Below, one piece after another: positions 52,720 to 61,825 of a stretch of 64,000 nt of DNA (positions are counted from its first letter, which is position 1; every line of letters starts with the position of its first letter). This DNA comes from Actibacterium pelagium. Its GTDB lineage: Bacteria > Pseudomonadota > Alphaproteobacteria > Rhodobacterales > Rhodobacteraceae. The notes under the pieces were generated by a model. It worked only from the letters and a program-made list of their open reading frames with translations, ran no database searches and had not been told where the DNA came from. The position numbers were made by a program, and so were the translations under genes. The stretch spans positions 186,001 to 250,000 of the forward strand of contig NZ_NSBU01000004.1 in assembly GCF_002285415.1 (NCBI RefSeq), in the 5' to 3' direction.

Positions 52720-54177
52720 ATGCGTTTCCTGCGCCGCAGTCTGGTCGGCCTGTTTCTTTTGGCGGTGACGGTGGGGCTTTTGGTCTTTGCCGGCTCGAAT
52801 TTCTATGGCGCGTTGCAAGACCGGATGGCCGAAGACAATCGCCGCCCCGGCGCTCGCGAGCGTGTCTTCTCGGCCAATGTGCTGACGGTCACAGCCCAAG
52901 AAATCACCCCGGTTCTGGAAACTCACGGCGAACTACGTAGCCGCCGGACGCTGGATTTGCGCACCAAGACGGGCGGGACCGTCGTCACCCTGCATGAGAA
53001 TTTCGAAGAAGGTGGCGTGGTAGAGGCCGGTGCGCTTTTGCTGCAGGTCGATCCTGCTGATGCCCAAAGCGCTCTGGATCGCAGCTTGGCCGATCAGGCC
53101 GATGCGCAGGCGGAACTGCGTGACGCGGAACGTGGGTTGGAACTGGCCCGCGACGAGCTTGCAGCGGCCGAGGCCCAGATGGACCTGCGCAGCCAAGCTT
53201 TGGCGCGTCAACAGGATCTGCGTCAGCGCGGCGTCGGGACGGATGCCGCTGTCGAAACCGCTGCGTTGGCAGAGGCGGCAGCGCGTTCTGCCCTGCTGTC
53301 AGAGCGTCGGGCTTTGGCCAATAGTGAAACACAGCTGGAATTGGCGCGGGCCACCCTGTCGCGCCAATCCCTGCTGGTTGCCGAGGCCGAACGTGATCTG
53401 GCGGACACCACCCTTTACGCGGCGTTTGACGGCGCGCTTAGCAATGTGTCTCTGGTGGCCGGTGGTCTGGTGACGGCCAATGAACAGGTCGCGCAACTGA
53501 TCGACCCCGAACTGCTGGAAGTGACCTTCCGGGTCTCTACCGCGCAATACGCGCGGCTGCTGGACGGTGATGGGCGGCTTCAGAATGCGGATGTGACCGT
53601 CGCGCTAGAGGTGCTGGGGGCTGAACTGACCGCCTCGGGTCGGATCACCCGCGAGAGCGCGGCTGTGGCAGAGGGCCAGACCGGACGGCTTTTGTTTGCG
53701 CGGTTAGAGGATGCGCCGGGCTTCCGCCCCGGGGATTTCGTGACCGTTCGTGTGAAAGAGCCAGAACTGGCAAACGTAACCCTCTTGCCTGCGTCTGCGG
53801 TAGACGCGGCCGGGACCGTGTTGGTTCTGGGCGAAGACGACCGCCTTGAAACGGCCGAAGTCCGGGTCCTGCGCAGACAAGGTGACAACGTCATCGTCCG
53901 CGCGAGCGCGTTGGAAGGGCGCGAAATTGTGGCCGAGCGCACCCCTGTTCTGGGCGCAGGCATCAAGATCAACCCGCTGCGCAAGGGCGCCGCGCCGGTG
54001 GTCGAGGAACCCGAGATGGTCACTCTGACGCCAGAACGCCGTGCCAAGCTGATTGCCGCAGTGGAAAACAACAAACGCATGCCGCAACAGGCGCGCGACC
54101 GTATTCTGGCACAGCTTGCCAAGGAACAGGTTCCCGCCGCCATGATAGAGCGCCTAGAGCGCCGCACTGGGGGCTAG
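52720..54177 (+). CDS. RND efflux system periplasmic adaptor (membrane fusion protein)
   Basis: 485 residues, start 52720 (MRFLRRSLVGLFLLAVTVGL) after AAGGA; an ATG at 52678 is not supported. An N-terminal membrane helix is followed by a lipoyl half-domain (ETHGELRSRRTLDLRTKTGG), an alpha-hairpin (about 105-220, QAELRDAERGLELARDELAA), the second lipoyl half (DLADTTLYAAFDGALSNVSL) and beta-barrel and membrane-proximal domains. The C-terminal tail (about 440-485, KLIAAVENNKRMPQQARDRI) is an unusual helical extension. The RND permease gene follows after 3 nt, so the two form a pump; no outer-membrane channel gene is adjacent. Confidence 0.92.
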   Translation: MRFLRRSLVGLFLLAVTVGLLVFAGSNFYGALQDRMAEDNRRPGARERVFSANVLTVTAQEITPVLETHGELRSRRTLDLRTKTGGTVVTLHENFEEGGVVEAGALLLQVDPADAQSALDRSLADQADAQAELRDAERGLELARDELAAAEAQMDLRSQALARQQDLRQRGVGTDAAVETAALAEAAARSALLSERRALANSETQLELARATLSRQSLLVAEAERDLADTTLYAAFDGALSNVSLVAGGLVTANEQVAQLIDPELLEVTFRVSTAQYARLLDGDGRLQNADVTVALEVLGAELTASGRITRESAAVAEGQTGRLLFARLEDAPGFRPGDFVTVRVKEPELANVTLLPASAVDAAGTVLVLGEDDRLETAEVRVLRRQGDNVIVRASALEGREIVAERTPVLGAGIKINPLRKGAAPVVEEPEMVTLTPERRAKLIAAVENNKRMPQQARDRILAQLAKEQVPAAMIERLERRTGG

Positions 54178-54180
54178 GGC

Positions 54181-57100
54181 ATGTCCGGGCGCATCTCTTC
54201 CGGGGCTGGCGGCCTCCTGTCTTACTTCACACGCCATCGGACGGCGGCGAACCTGCTGCTTGTCATCCTGATTGCGCTTGGGCTTGCTGCGCTTCCTCGG
54301 ATGCGGGCGCAGTTCTTCCCCGATGTGATTATCGACAACGTGTCCGTCTCGGTTGCGTGGAACGGTGCGGGGGCCGAAGACATCGACACCGCGATCATCC
54401 AGCCGTTGGAACCGGCGCTGATTTCGGTCGAAGGGGTGGCAGAGGCGACATCGACAGCCCGCGAAGGGTTCGCGTCGATCCACCTGGAATTCGAGCCGGA
54501 TTGGGACATGGCGCGCGCCGCCGAGGATGTGCAGGCCGCCGTGGATACGGTGACCGATCTGCCCGAAGACGCGGAAGAACCCGAGGTCTCGCGCGGGGCG
54601 TGGCGCGACCGGGTCACCGACGTGGTGATCACCGGCCCGGTCGGGGTCGACCAGTTGGGCCGGTTTGCCGATGAATTCGTGGAACGGTTGTTTGCCGTGG
54701 GTGTGGCCCGCACCACGATCCGCGGAGTGGCCGCACCCGAAACCATTGTCGAGGTTCCGTCTGCCTCGTTGATCCGCCACGATGTGACCATGGCCCAGAT
54801 TGCCAGCGCCATCGCGGCAGAGGTCGACACGGACCCTGCCGGTGACGTGACCGGCGCGAACGCCCGTGTCCGGACCGGTCAGGAAAAGCGTAGCGCTGAT
54901 CAGATCGAAGGCATCGTTCTGCGCGCGAATGAGGACGGATCGAACCTGCTCGTCGGCGACGTCGCACGGGTTCTGGTCGAAGGTGTCGACCGCGACCGCG
55001 CCTATTTCGTCGGAGAAAACCCGGCAATTTCGGTTCGGGTAGACCGGTCAGCGCAGGGTGATGCGATCCGCATTCAGGCGAAGGTGCAAGAGGTCGCAGA
55101 CGAGATGCAGCTTTCGCTGCCACAGGGCACCTCGATCGATCTGATCCGAACCCGCGCCGAGGCGATCAGTGGCCGCCTGAACATCCTGACCAGCAACGGG
55201 CTGACGGGTCTGGCGCTGGTGGTGACGCTGCTGTTCCTGTTCCTGAATGCCCGCACCGCGTTTTGGGTCGCTGCAGGCATCCCTGTGGCGATGCTGGCGA
55301 CGATTGCATTGATGTATGTGGCCGGGCTGACGATCAACATGATCTCTTTGTTTGCCTTGATCATCACACTTGGGATCGTCGTGGATGACGCGATTGTCGT
55401 GGGCGAACATGCAGATTTCCGCGCCCGACGACTTAAGGAAAGCCCGACAGAAGCCGCTGAAAACGCCGCGCGTCGCATGGCGGCACCAGTGTTTTCGGCC
55501 ACGATCACGACCATCATCGCCTTCTTCGGGCTGACTGCCATTAGCGGGCGCTTCGGCGACCTGATTCAGGACATCCCGTTCACCGTGATCGTCGTTCTGA
55601 CGGCGTCATTGGTGGAATGCTTCCTGATCCTGCCCAACCACATGTCCCACGCCCTGACCCATACAGCGAAGGAACATTGGTACGACTGGCCCTCCCGGAC
55701 GGTCAACAAGGGGTTCAACTGGGTCCGTCGTCACATCTTCCGCCGCCTGATCGCAGGGGTGATCGTCGCGCGCTATCCGGTGATGGCGCTGGTGATCGTG
55801 GTTTTGGTCTCGCAACTGGCCGTCTTCATGCGCGGCGATGTGCAGTGGCGGTTCTTCAACGCGCCGGAACGCGGATCGATCTCTGGCAACTTCGCGATGG
55901 TCGAAGGCGCGACCCGCGCCGATACGCTGGAGATGATGCGTGAGATGCAGCGCGCAGCCAATGCCGTGGCCGACCGCTACGAGGCAGAGCATGGCACCAA
56001 CCCGCTGGACTATGTTGTGGCAGAGGTTGGCGGGAATACCGGCCGGGGCCTTTCCGGTGTGGACACCAAAAGCACCGATCTTCTGGGCAGCCTTGCCATC
56101 GAGTTGATCGATGCCGACCTGCGCCCTTACTCATCGTTCCAGTTCTTAGGTGATCTTCAGGACGAAGTTCGCCAGCATCCGCTGGCCGAGGTCGTCAGCT
56201 TCCGCGGCTGGCGCTCTGGCCCTGGAGGGGACTCGCTGGATGTAGAGTTCTACGGGGCCGAGGCGCAGGTTCTTAAGAATGCCGCCGAAGCGTTGAAAAC
56301 CGCCGTCGCGCAATTCCCCGAGGTTTCTGCCGTTGAAGACAGCCTTGCCTATGACAAGGAAGAACTGCTGCTAGAGCTTACACCGCAGGGTGCCGCAGTG
56401 GGCTTCACTGTTGATGACCTGTCGCGCGTGTTGCGCAACCGCTTGAACGGGATCGAGGCCGCAACCTATCCCGTCGGACGTCGCTCTGCCTCGATCAAGG
56501 TGCAATTGCCCGAAGGCGAATTGCGCGCCGACTTTCTTGACCGCGTCATGCTGCGCTCTGCCAGCGGAGAGTACCTGCCACTGGCCGATATCGTGACTGT
56601 CTCGCGCTCGATCGGCTTCTCGCGCGTGGTGCGTGAAAACGGGCTGCGCGTTGTGTCGGTGACGGGGGATATCTCGGAAGACGATCCTGCCCGTGCCGAA
56701 GAAATCATGGCCACGCTGGAGAATGAGATCCTTCCCAAGATCGAATCCGATCATTCGGTCAGGTGGGTACTGGCAGGTCTGGCCGAGCAGGAAAACCGGT
56801 TCCTGAACGACGCGCTGGTCGGGTTTGGCCTGTGCATGATCGGGATTTACCTTACCCTGGCATGGATATTCTCTAGCTGGACGCGACCCTTGGTGGTTCT
56901 GGCCATCGTGCCATTCGGGCTGGTCGGCACGATCTATGGTCACGCGCAGTGGGAGGTACCACTGTCGATGTTCAGCGTCGTTGGGCTGATCGGCATGAGC
57001 GGTATCATCATCAACGACTCGATCGTTCTGGTCACAACCATCGACGAATACGCCGAGAAACGTGGGCTGATTCCCGCGATCATCGACGGGGCCGCGGACC

Positions 57101-57564
57101 GTTTACGCCCTGTACTGCTGACCACGCTCACCACGGTTCTTGGGCTGGCCCCATTGCTGTTCGAGAAGTCCTCGCAAGCGCAGTTCCTGAAGCCCACGGT
57201 GATTACTCTGGTCTATGGTCTTGGGTTTGGGATGGTGCTGGTGCTTTTGGTCGTGCCTGCACTGTTGGCGGCGCAGCAGGATGTCGCGATGAACGTACGC
57301 TCTGCCCGTCGGGCGCTTCGCGCAAAAGGGGCGATGGTTCCGGTGGGATTGGCTGGTCTGGCAATGGCGGCTGTCTTGGCATCGACGATGGGGGCGGTTC
57401 TGGTAACCGGCACCCTGCCCGATTTCTGGCTAACGCTGTTGCCTATGGCAGCAACCGGCAGCCCCTTGTCGGGCGCACTGATGCTGTTCCTGATAGGAGC
57501 AGCCGCTATAGCGCTGGTCACCTATGTGCTTGGGGCGGTGATGATACGCCGGCGCGCTGCTTAG
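54181..57564 (+). CDS. RND efflux permease
   Basis: 1127 residues, longer than usual (about 1030-1050). N-terminal helix at about 22-37 (ANLLLVILIALGLAALPRMR), then porter domain (PDVIIDNVSVSVAWNGAGAE), TM2-6 with the proton-relay Asp pair in ITLGIVVDDAIVVGEHADF, second porter domain, and TM7-12 (SVVGLIGMSGIIINDSIVLV). After the normal end near residue 1035 there is a C-terminal addition of about 80 residues with two more hydrophobic helices (VGLAGLAMAAVLASTMGAVL; ALMLFLIGAAAIALVTYVLG). Inner-membrane proton-driven exporter; the substrate cannot be named. Its stop overlaps the convergent DsbD-domain gene stop. Confidence 0.93.
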   Translation: MSGRISSGAGGLLSYFTRHRTAANLLLVILIALGLAALPRMRAQFFPDVIIDNVSVSVAWNGAGAEDIDTAIIQPLEPALISVEGVAEATSTAREGFASIHLEFEPDWDMARAAEDVQAAVDTVTDLPEDAEEPEVSRGAWRDRVTDVVITGPVGVDQLGRFADEFVERLFAVGVARTTIRGVAAPETIVEVPSASLIRHDVTMAQIASAIAAEVDTDPAGDVTGANARVRTGQEKRSADQIEGIVLRANEDGSNLLVGDVARVLVEGVDRDRAYFVGENPAISVRVDRSAQGDAIRIQAKVQEVADEMQLSLPQGTSIDLIRTRAEAISGRLNILTSNGLTGLALVVTLLFLFLNARTAFWVAAGIPVAMLATIALMYVAGLTINMISLFALIITLGIVVDDAIVVGEHADFRARRLKESPTEAAENAARRMAAPVFSATITTIIAFFGLTAISGRFGDLIQDIPFTVIVVLTASLVECFLILPNHMSHALTHTAKEHWYDWPSRTVNKGFNWVRRHIFRRLIAGVIVARYPVMALVIVVLVSQLAVFMRGDVQWRFFNAPERGSISGNFAMVEGATRADTLEMMREMQRAANAVADRYEAEHGTNPLDYVVAEVGGNTGRGLSGVDTKSTDLLGSLAIELIDADLRPYSSFQFLGDLQDEVRQHPLAEVVSFRGWRSGPGGDSLDVEFYGAEAQVLKNAAEALKTAVAQFPEVSAVEDSLAYDKEELLLELTPQGAAVGFTVDDLSRVLRNRLNGIEAATYPVGRRSASIKVQLPEGELRADFLDRVMLRSASGEYLPLADIVTVSRSIGFSRVVRENGLRVVSVTGDISEDDPARAEEIMATLENEILPKIESDHSVRWVLAGLAEQENRFLNDALVGFGLCMIGIYLTLAWIFSSWTRPLVVLAIVPFGLVGTIYGHAQWEVPLSMFSVVGLIGMSGIIINDSIVLVTTIDEYAEKRGLIPAIIDGAADRLRPVLLTTLTTVLGLAPLLFEKSSQAQFLKPTVITLVYGLGFGMVLVLLVVPALLAAQQDVAMNVRSARRALRAKGAMVPVGLAGLAMAAVLASTMGAVLVTGTLPDFWLTLLPMAATGSPLSGALMLFLIGAAAIALVTYVLGAVMIRRRAA

Positions 57565-58361
57565 CTGCCGCTGCAACCCTGAATATCAATCCCGGCCTTA
57601 TCTCCCAAAACCGTAATGCGCACATCGGATCGGTTAAGCGAAAACGGGGCCGCGTTCGCAGGCACCATGTCGACCGTTGCAACAATCTGACCGCCCTCGT
57701 GCTGCATCTTTGCCTCGGACACCCAGATGGTGGGATCGGCCAGCTCAACAATGACATAGTCCTTTCCACCTAGCTGCGGTGCCTTCATCCGAAGAGTCAT
57801 CTGCAAACCGTCCGAGATCGGTGCAATCTGGCATACGACCTTCCCGATACCGGCCTTCTTGCCGCTCACCGGCTGATCCGCCAAAGCTGCGCGGATCGCG
57901 GGTGTATTGTCGATAGCGCCCGTTTGGGTGAACTCCAGCTCAACCGGCACGCAGACATCCTTGCAAACCCCGATTTGCAGCGAGCCTTTGACTGATACCG
58001 GTTTTCCGGGCTGCGAGGGGTAAAGCTCTATCGGCAGGATCAGCTGCTCTGCGTAGCCAACCGAATAGAAGATATCCTGCTTGAACACTTTTGGTGTGGG
58101 CCAATGCAGCGCGACCGATTGCAGGTTTTTCGACCCACCCCAGTCGAACACCGGGGGAATGCCCGCCTCTCCGGGTTTGCGCCAGTAGGTTTTCCAGCCC
58201 GGTTCCAGTGTGATCGACAGGGCCGCCATGTGGCTGCCCGACTTGGTGGTCCAGCCCGACAGGTATTCCACCTGCGCGACTTCGCTGAAGTCTTGCGCCG
58301 CGGCCCCAAGCGGGACCAAGGCCATCATCAGGCCCAAAATTTTCGATATGCGTCTGCTCAT
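57561..58361 (-). CDS. Periplasmic DsbD N-terminal-domain protein
   Basis: 266 residues, start at 58361 (MSRRISKIL) with signal peptide ending GAAAQ; an upstream ATG at 58400 is less likely. The mature part is a DsbD-alpha-like immunoglobulin-fold domain: SGSHMAALSITLEPGWKTYW-RKPGEAGIPP and SLQIGVCKDVCVPVELEF, in which the CKDVC pair matches the reactive cysteines of the DsbD N-terminal domain. No DsbD membrane or thioredoxin domain follows, so it is a stand-alone form. It probably takes or passes reducing equivalents in the periplasm. Divergent from yqgE. Confidence 0.87.
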   Translation of the reverse strand: MSRRISKILGLMMALVPLGAAAQDFSEVAQVEYLSGWTTKSGSHMAALSITLEPGWKTYWRKPGEAGIPPVFDWGGSKNLQSVALHWPTPKVFKQDIFYSVGYAEQLILPIELYPSQPGKPVSVKGSLQIGVCKDVCVPVELEFTQTGAIDNTPAIRAALADQPVSGKKAGIGKVVCQIAPISDGLQMTLRMKAPQLGGKDYVIVELADPTIWVSEAKMQHEGGQIVATVDMVPANAAPFSLNRSDVRITVLGDKAGIDIQGCSGS

Positions 58362-58476
58362 GAGGTCAAAATAGGCAGTTTGGCGCGATGTGGAAGTCAC
58401 GTTTAAGCGACGGTCTCGTAACTATTTCTTGGGATGGGCTTGCACGACGTGCTTCGTGCCCCCACCATATCCTTAT

Positions 58477-59031
58477 ATGGATCTGACCGGAAAACTCTTG
58501 ATTGCCATGCCCGGGATGGGCGATCCGCGCTTTGACCAAAGCGTGGTCTTCATGTGCGCACATTCCGATGACGGCGCGATGGGGTTGATCGTGAACAAAC
58601 CCGCCGATCAGGTTTCCTTCAAGGATCTGCTAGAGCAGCTTGGCATCCCCAGACAATCCGAAGACGATGGAATTCACGTCTATTTCGGTGGTCCTGTGGA
58701 TCATGCGCGGGGGTTTGTCCTGCATTCCGGTGATTACGACGTTCCCCCGGCAACGCTGCATGTGGATGACAGCTTTGGCATGACCGCGACCCTCGCGATT
58801 TTGGAAGACCTTGCCTATGGCCAGGGTCCGAAGAAAAGCCTGCTGGCCCTTGGCTATGCCGGATGGGGGCCCGGTCAGCTGGAAGATGAGATTCAGGCAA
58901 ACGGTTGGCTGACCTGCGACGCCAGTCCCGATCTGGTCTTTGGCGAGGAAGACGGGGACAAATGGGCGCAGGCGTTGGCCTCGATGGGTGTCGATGCGCG
59001 GCTCTTGTCCGCTGACGCCGGGCGCGCCTAG
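58477..59031 (+). CDS. YqgE/AlgH family protein (UPF0301)
   Basis: 184 residues. The family block at the start is MDLTGKLLIAMPGMGDPRFD, followed by SVVFMCAHSDDGAMGLIVNK, IHVYFGGPVDHARGFVLHSG, KSLLALGYAGWGPGQLEDEI and NGWLTCDAS. Start 58477 gives the usual N-terminus, although no ribosome-binding site is visible; the frame is open to 58390. The function is uncertain; AlgH was linked to alginate regulation in Pseudomonas without a mechanism I can state. The stop overlaps the convergent Sua5 gene by 4 nt. Confidence 0.92.
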   Translation: MDLTGKLLIAMPGMGDPRFDQSVVFMCAHSDDGAMGLIVNKPADQVSFKDLLEQLGIPRQSEDDGIHVYFGGPVDHARGFVLHSGDYDVPPATLHVDDSFGMTATLAILEDLAYGQGPKKSLLALGYAGWGPGQLEDEIQANGWLTCDASPDLVFGEEDGDKWAQALASMGVDARLLSADAGRA

Positions 59032-59978
59032 GGGCGCGGGGCCGCGGCGCGGGTCAAGCGGTCAAGGATGGCCACTCCAAGCCCATGAGCCGGGATCGGC
59101 GCAACTGCGATCGACTGGCCTTCTGTCGCAAGATAATCCAGCTTCCTGAGATATCCGAACAGGTTCGCCGCAGCTTCGACCAGATCGCCAGACGGGGACA
59201 GGTTCAGCGTGGCCTCTTTACAGTCTGGGCCAAAGCCCAACCAAAGCTCTGTGTCTTCCGGCTTGCTTACGTTCAGGCGCACCGCTGCGCCGGGTGCGTA
59301 ATGAGAGCTTAGCTGCCCCGGTGCGGTTGGGGCGGCACCCATCGTGTGGGACCGAAGCGGCGCACCAAGGCAAGCCTCGATCGCTTCTGCTGGCAGCCCC
59401 CCGGGGCGCAGCAAGGTCGGACCACCTTCAAACCCGACGATGGTGGATTCCAAACCGACAGAGCAGGACCCCCCATCAAGCACCGCAGCAATCTTGCTGG
59501 ACAAGCCTTCGATCACGTGCTCGGCACTGGTCGGGCTGATCTTGCCCGACGGGTTTGCCGATGGGGCGGCGACCGGACCACCGACCGCCCGAAGAAGGTC
59601 TTGCGCCAACGGCAGGTCGGGAACGCGCAGCGCGATCGTGTCCAGCCCGGCGGTGACCAGTGGCGCGATCCCGGCGTCGTCCCGCAGCGGCAGAACCAAC
59701 GTCAAAGGACCGGGCCAGAAGGCGCTGGCCAAACGCTCTGCCTGATCGTCGAAAACTGCAATAGTCCAGGCAGTTTCCAGATCTGCGACATGGGCGATCA
59801 GCGGGTTGAAATGCGGTCGTCCCTTGGCCGCGAAAATCTGCGCCACAGCCTGATCGTTGGTCGCATCCGCGCCAAGCCCATAGACGGTCTCGGTCGGAAA
59901 GGCGACCAACTTACCCTCACGTAAGAGCGAGGCAGCGCGGTCGATATCCGTGTCAGAGGCAGTCAGGTGATCGGTCAT
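59028..59978 (-). CDS. L-threonylcarbamoyladenylate synthase (Sua5/TsaC)
   Basis: 316 residues. The N-terminal YrdC domain has GKLVAFPTETVYGLGADATN, KGRPHFNPLIAHVADLE, WPGPLTLVLPL and APSANPSGKISPTSAEHV; the length and the C-terminal extension (from about 215, APGQLSSHYAPGAAVRLNV) make it a Sua5-type enzyme. It makes threonylcarbamoyl-AMP for the t6A37 modification of ANN-decoding tRNAs. It stands divergent from the acyl-CoA dehydrogenase gene. Confidence 0.95.
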   Translation of the reverse strand: MTDHLTASDTDIDRAASLLREGKLVAFPTETVYGLGADATNDQAVAQIFAAKGRPHFNPLIAHVADLETAWTIAVFDDQAERLASAFWPGPLTLVLPLRDDAGIAPLVTAGLDTIALRVPDLPLAQDLLRAVGGPVAAPSANPSGKISPTSAEHVIEGLSSKIAAVLDGGSCSVGLESTIVGFEGGPTLLRPGGLPAEAIEACLGAPLRSHTMGAAPTAPGQLSSHYAPGAAVRLNVSKPEDTELWLGFGPDCKEATLNLSPSGDLVEAAANLFGYLRKLDYLATEGQSIAVAPIPAHGLGVAILDRLTRAAAPRP

Positions 59979-60105
59979 TTTTCCCGGTTCTTGTGACGTG
60001 GCGTTTCACTTGTTGCCGTAAGGGAATGTTCTAATGTGCCTTGCGACAATGAAAGACTATTACGCGCGCGACCTTGTGGTCACAAGGTTCAATCGGGGGA
60101 CTCGC

Positions 60106-61815
60106 ATGCCATATCAATCACCTGTTTCAGATTTCCAGTTCATCTTCGACAATGTTGTCGGCTTCTCCCAAGTCGCAGAGACTGAGAAATTCGCTGAAGC
60201 AACCGAAGATATGGTCACCGCAATCCTGGCCGAAGCTGGTAAAGTCGCAGATGAAGTGATGGCACCGGTTCAGCGCAATGGTGACCTGAACCCGGCCTAT
60301 CTTGAAAATGGCGTGGTCCGCACCTCTCCCGGGTTTGCTGACGCCTTCGCACAGATCGCCGAAGGTGGCTGGCTGGGTATTTCCGCGGATGCCGACAACA
60401 GCGGAATGGGCCTGCCCACCACGGTTGCCACAGCGATGAACGACATGATGAGCGGCGCCTGCCTTTCGCTGGCATTGAACCCGCTGATGACCCTGGGCCA
60501 GATCGAGGCGCTGGAACACCACGCGAGCGACGCGCTGAAGGACCTCTATATCCCCAAGCTGATCTCGGGCGAGTGGTGCGGGACCATGAACCTGACCGAA
60601 GCCGGCGCAGGCTCTGACGTTGGTGCACTGGCCGCCAAGGCAGAGCGCAACGGCGACGGGACCTATGCGATCTCGGGCCAGAAGATCTTTATCACTTGGG
60701 GCGACAATGATTTCTCTAAGAACATCTGTCACCTCGTGCTGGCCCGCCTGCCCGATGGCGTGCCGGGCACCAAGGGCATCAGCCTGTTCGTCGTGCCGAA
60801 ATTCCTGCCCGATGAAAACGGAGAGCCCGGACAGCGCAACTCTTTGGGTGTTGTAAGCCTAGAGCATAAGCTTGGCCTGCACGGATCCCCGACTGCAGTG
60901 ATGGAATATAACGACGCCACCGGCTGGCTGGTCGGCGAAGAGCATGGCGGCATGGCTGCGATGTTCACCATGATGAACAACGCCCGTCTAGGTGTGGGCG
61001 TGCAAGGCGTGGGCGTGGCCGAGGCCGCGTATCAGCAGGCGCTGTCTTACTCTCTGGACCGCAAGCAGGGCAAAACCGGCGGTGACACCGGGATGATCTT
61101 TGACCATGCCGATGTGCGCCGGATGCTGGCGACGATGAAGGCGGATGTGTTTGCCTCGCGCTCGATCGCGCTGGCTTGTGCCGTGGCCATCGATATGGGC
61201 AACGCGACCGACGACGCTGACTGGAAGGCGCGTGCCGCCCTGCTGACCCCAATCGCCAAGGCCTTTGGAACGGATATCGGGAACGAGGTTTCCCAGCTTG
61301 GCATTCAGGTTCACGGCGGCATGGGCTTCATCGAAGAAACCGGCGCTGCACAGTTTGCGCGCGACGTTCGCGTGACCTCGATCTACGAAGGTACCAACGG
61401 CATCCAGTCGCTTGACCTTGTGGGCCGCAAGCTGATGGACGGCGGAGAGGCCGCTTATCGCATATTCGAAGAAATCGAGACCGGGGCCGAAGCCGCACGC
61501 GCCAGCAACCCCATCATGGCCGAGGCCGTTTGGCAGGCGACAGAAACACTGCGCGAGACCACAGAGTACCTTGTCTCTGTGTCGATGGCAGAGCGCGGCT
61601 CGGTCGCGGTGCCGTATCTGCGCGCCTTTGCACGCGTTCTGGGCGGGCATTTCCACCTGACTGCAGCAGTTGCCGAAGGCGGCAATGGTCCGCGCACCAA
61701 ACTGGCGCGATTCTACATGGCGCGGATGCTGCCAGAGCATGTTTCGCTTTTGTCGCAGGTTCGGGCCAGTCATGATGATGTAATGGCCCTTACCCCCGAA
61801 GATCTGGCGGTCTAA
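60106..61815 (+). CDS. Acyl-CoA dehydrogenase, DmdC-like long type
   Basis: 569 residues from ATG 60106 (MPYQSPVSDFQFIF). This is the long acyl-CoA dehydrogenase class that includes 3-methylmercaptopropionyl-CoA dehydrogenase (DmdC) and AidB-like proteins. Marks: GTMNLTEAGAGSDVGALAAK, GQKIFITWGDNDF, LGLHGSPTAVMEYNDATGWL, RLGVGVQGVGVAEAAYQQAL, GIQVHGGMGFIEETGAAQFA-RD, and IYEGTNGIQSLDLVGRKL with the catalytic-base Glu. The extra C-terminal helical domain is present. An FAD enzyme of fatty acid or DMSP breakdown; which substrate it uses cannot be decided here, since roseobacters carry several paralogues. An MBL-fold gene follows after 10 nt. Confidence 0.9.
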   Translation: MPYQSPVSDFQFIFDNVVGFSQVAETEKFAEATEDMVTAILAEAGKVADEVMAPVQRNGDLNPAYLENGVVRTSPGFADAFAQIAEGGWLGISADADNSGMGLPTTVATAMNDMMSGACLSLALNPLMTLGQIEALEHHASDALKDLYIPKLISGEWCGTMNLTEAGAGSDVGALAAKAERNGDGTYAISGQKIFITWGDNDFSKNICHLVLARLPDGVPGTKGISLFVVPKFLPDENGEPGQRNSLGVVSLEHKLGLHGSPTAVMEYNDATGWLVGEEHGGMAAMFTMMNNARLGVGVQGVGVAEAAYQQALSYSLDRKQGKTGGDTGMIFDHADVRRMLATMKADVFASRSIALACAVAIDMGNATDDADWKARAALLTPIAKAFGTDIGNEVSQLGIQVHGGMGFIEETGAAQFARDVRVTSIYEGTNGIQSLDLVGRKLMDGGEAAYRIFEEIETGAEAARASNPIMAEAVWQATETLRETTEYLVSVSMAERGSVAVPYLRAFARVLGGHFHLTAAVAEGGNGPRTKLARFYMARMLPEHVSLLSQVRASHDDVMALTPEDLAV

Positions 61816-61825
61816 AAGGCCGGTC

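Noticed and set aside
58390-58476. Longer N-terminus for the YqgE protein
   Set aside because: The extra 29 residues are not family-like and overlap the start of the divergent DsbD-domain gene.
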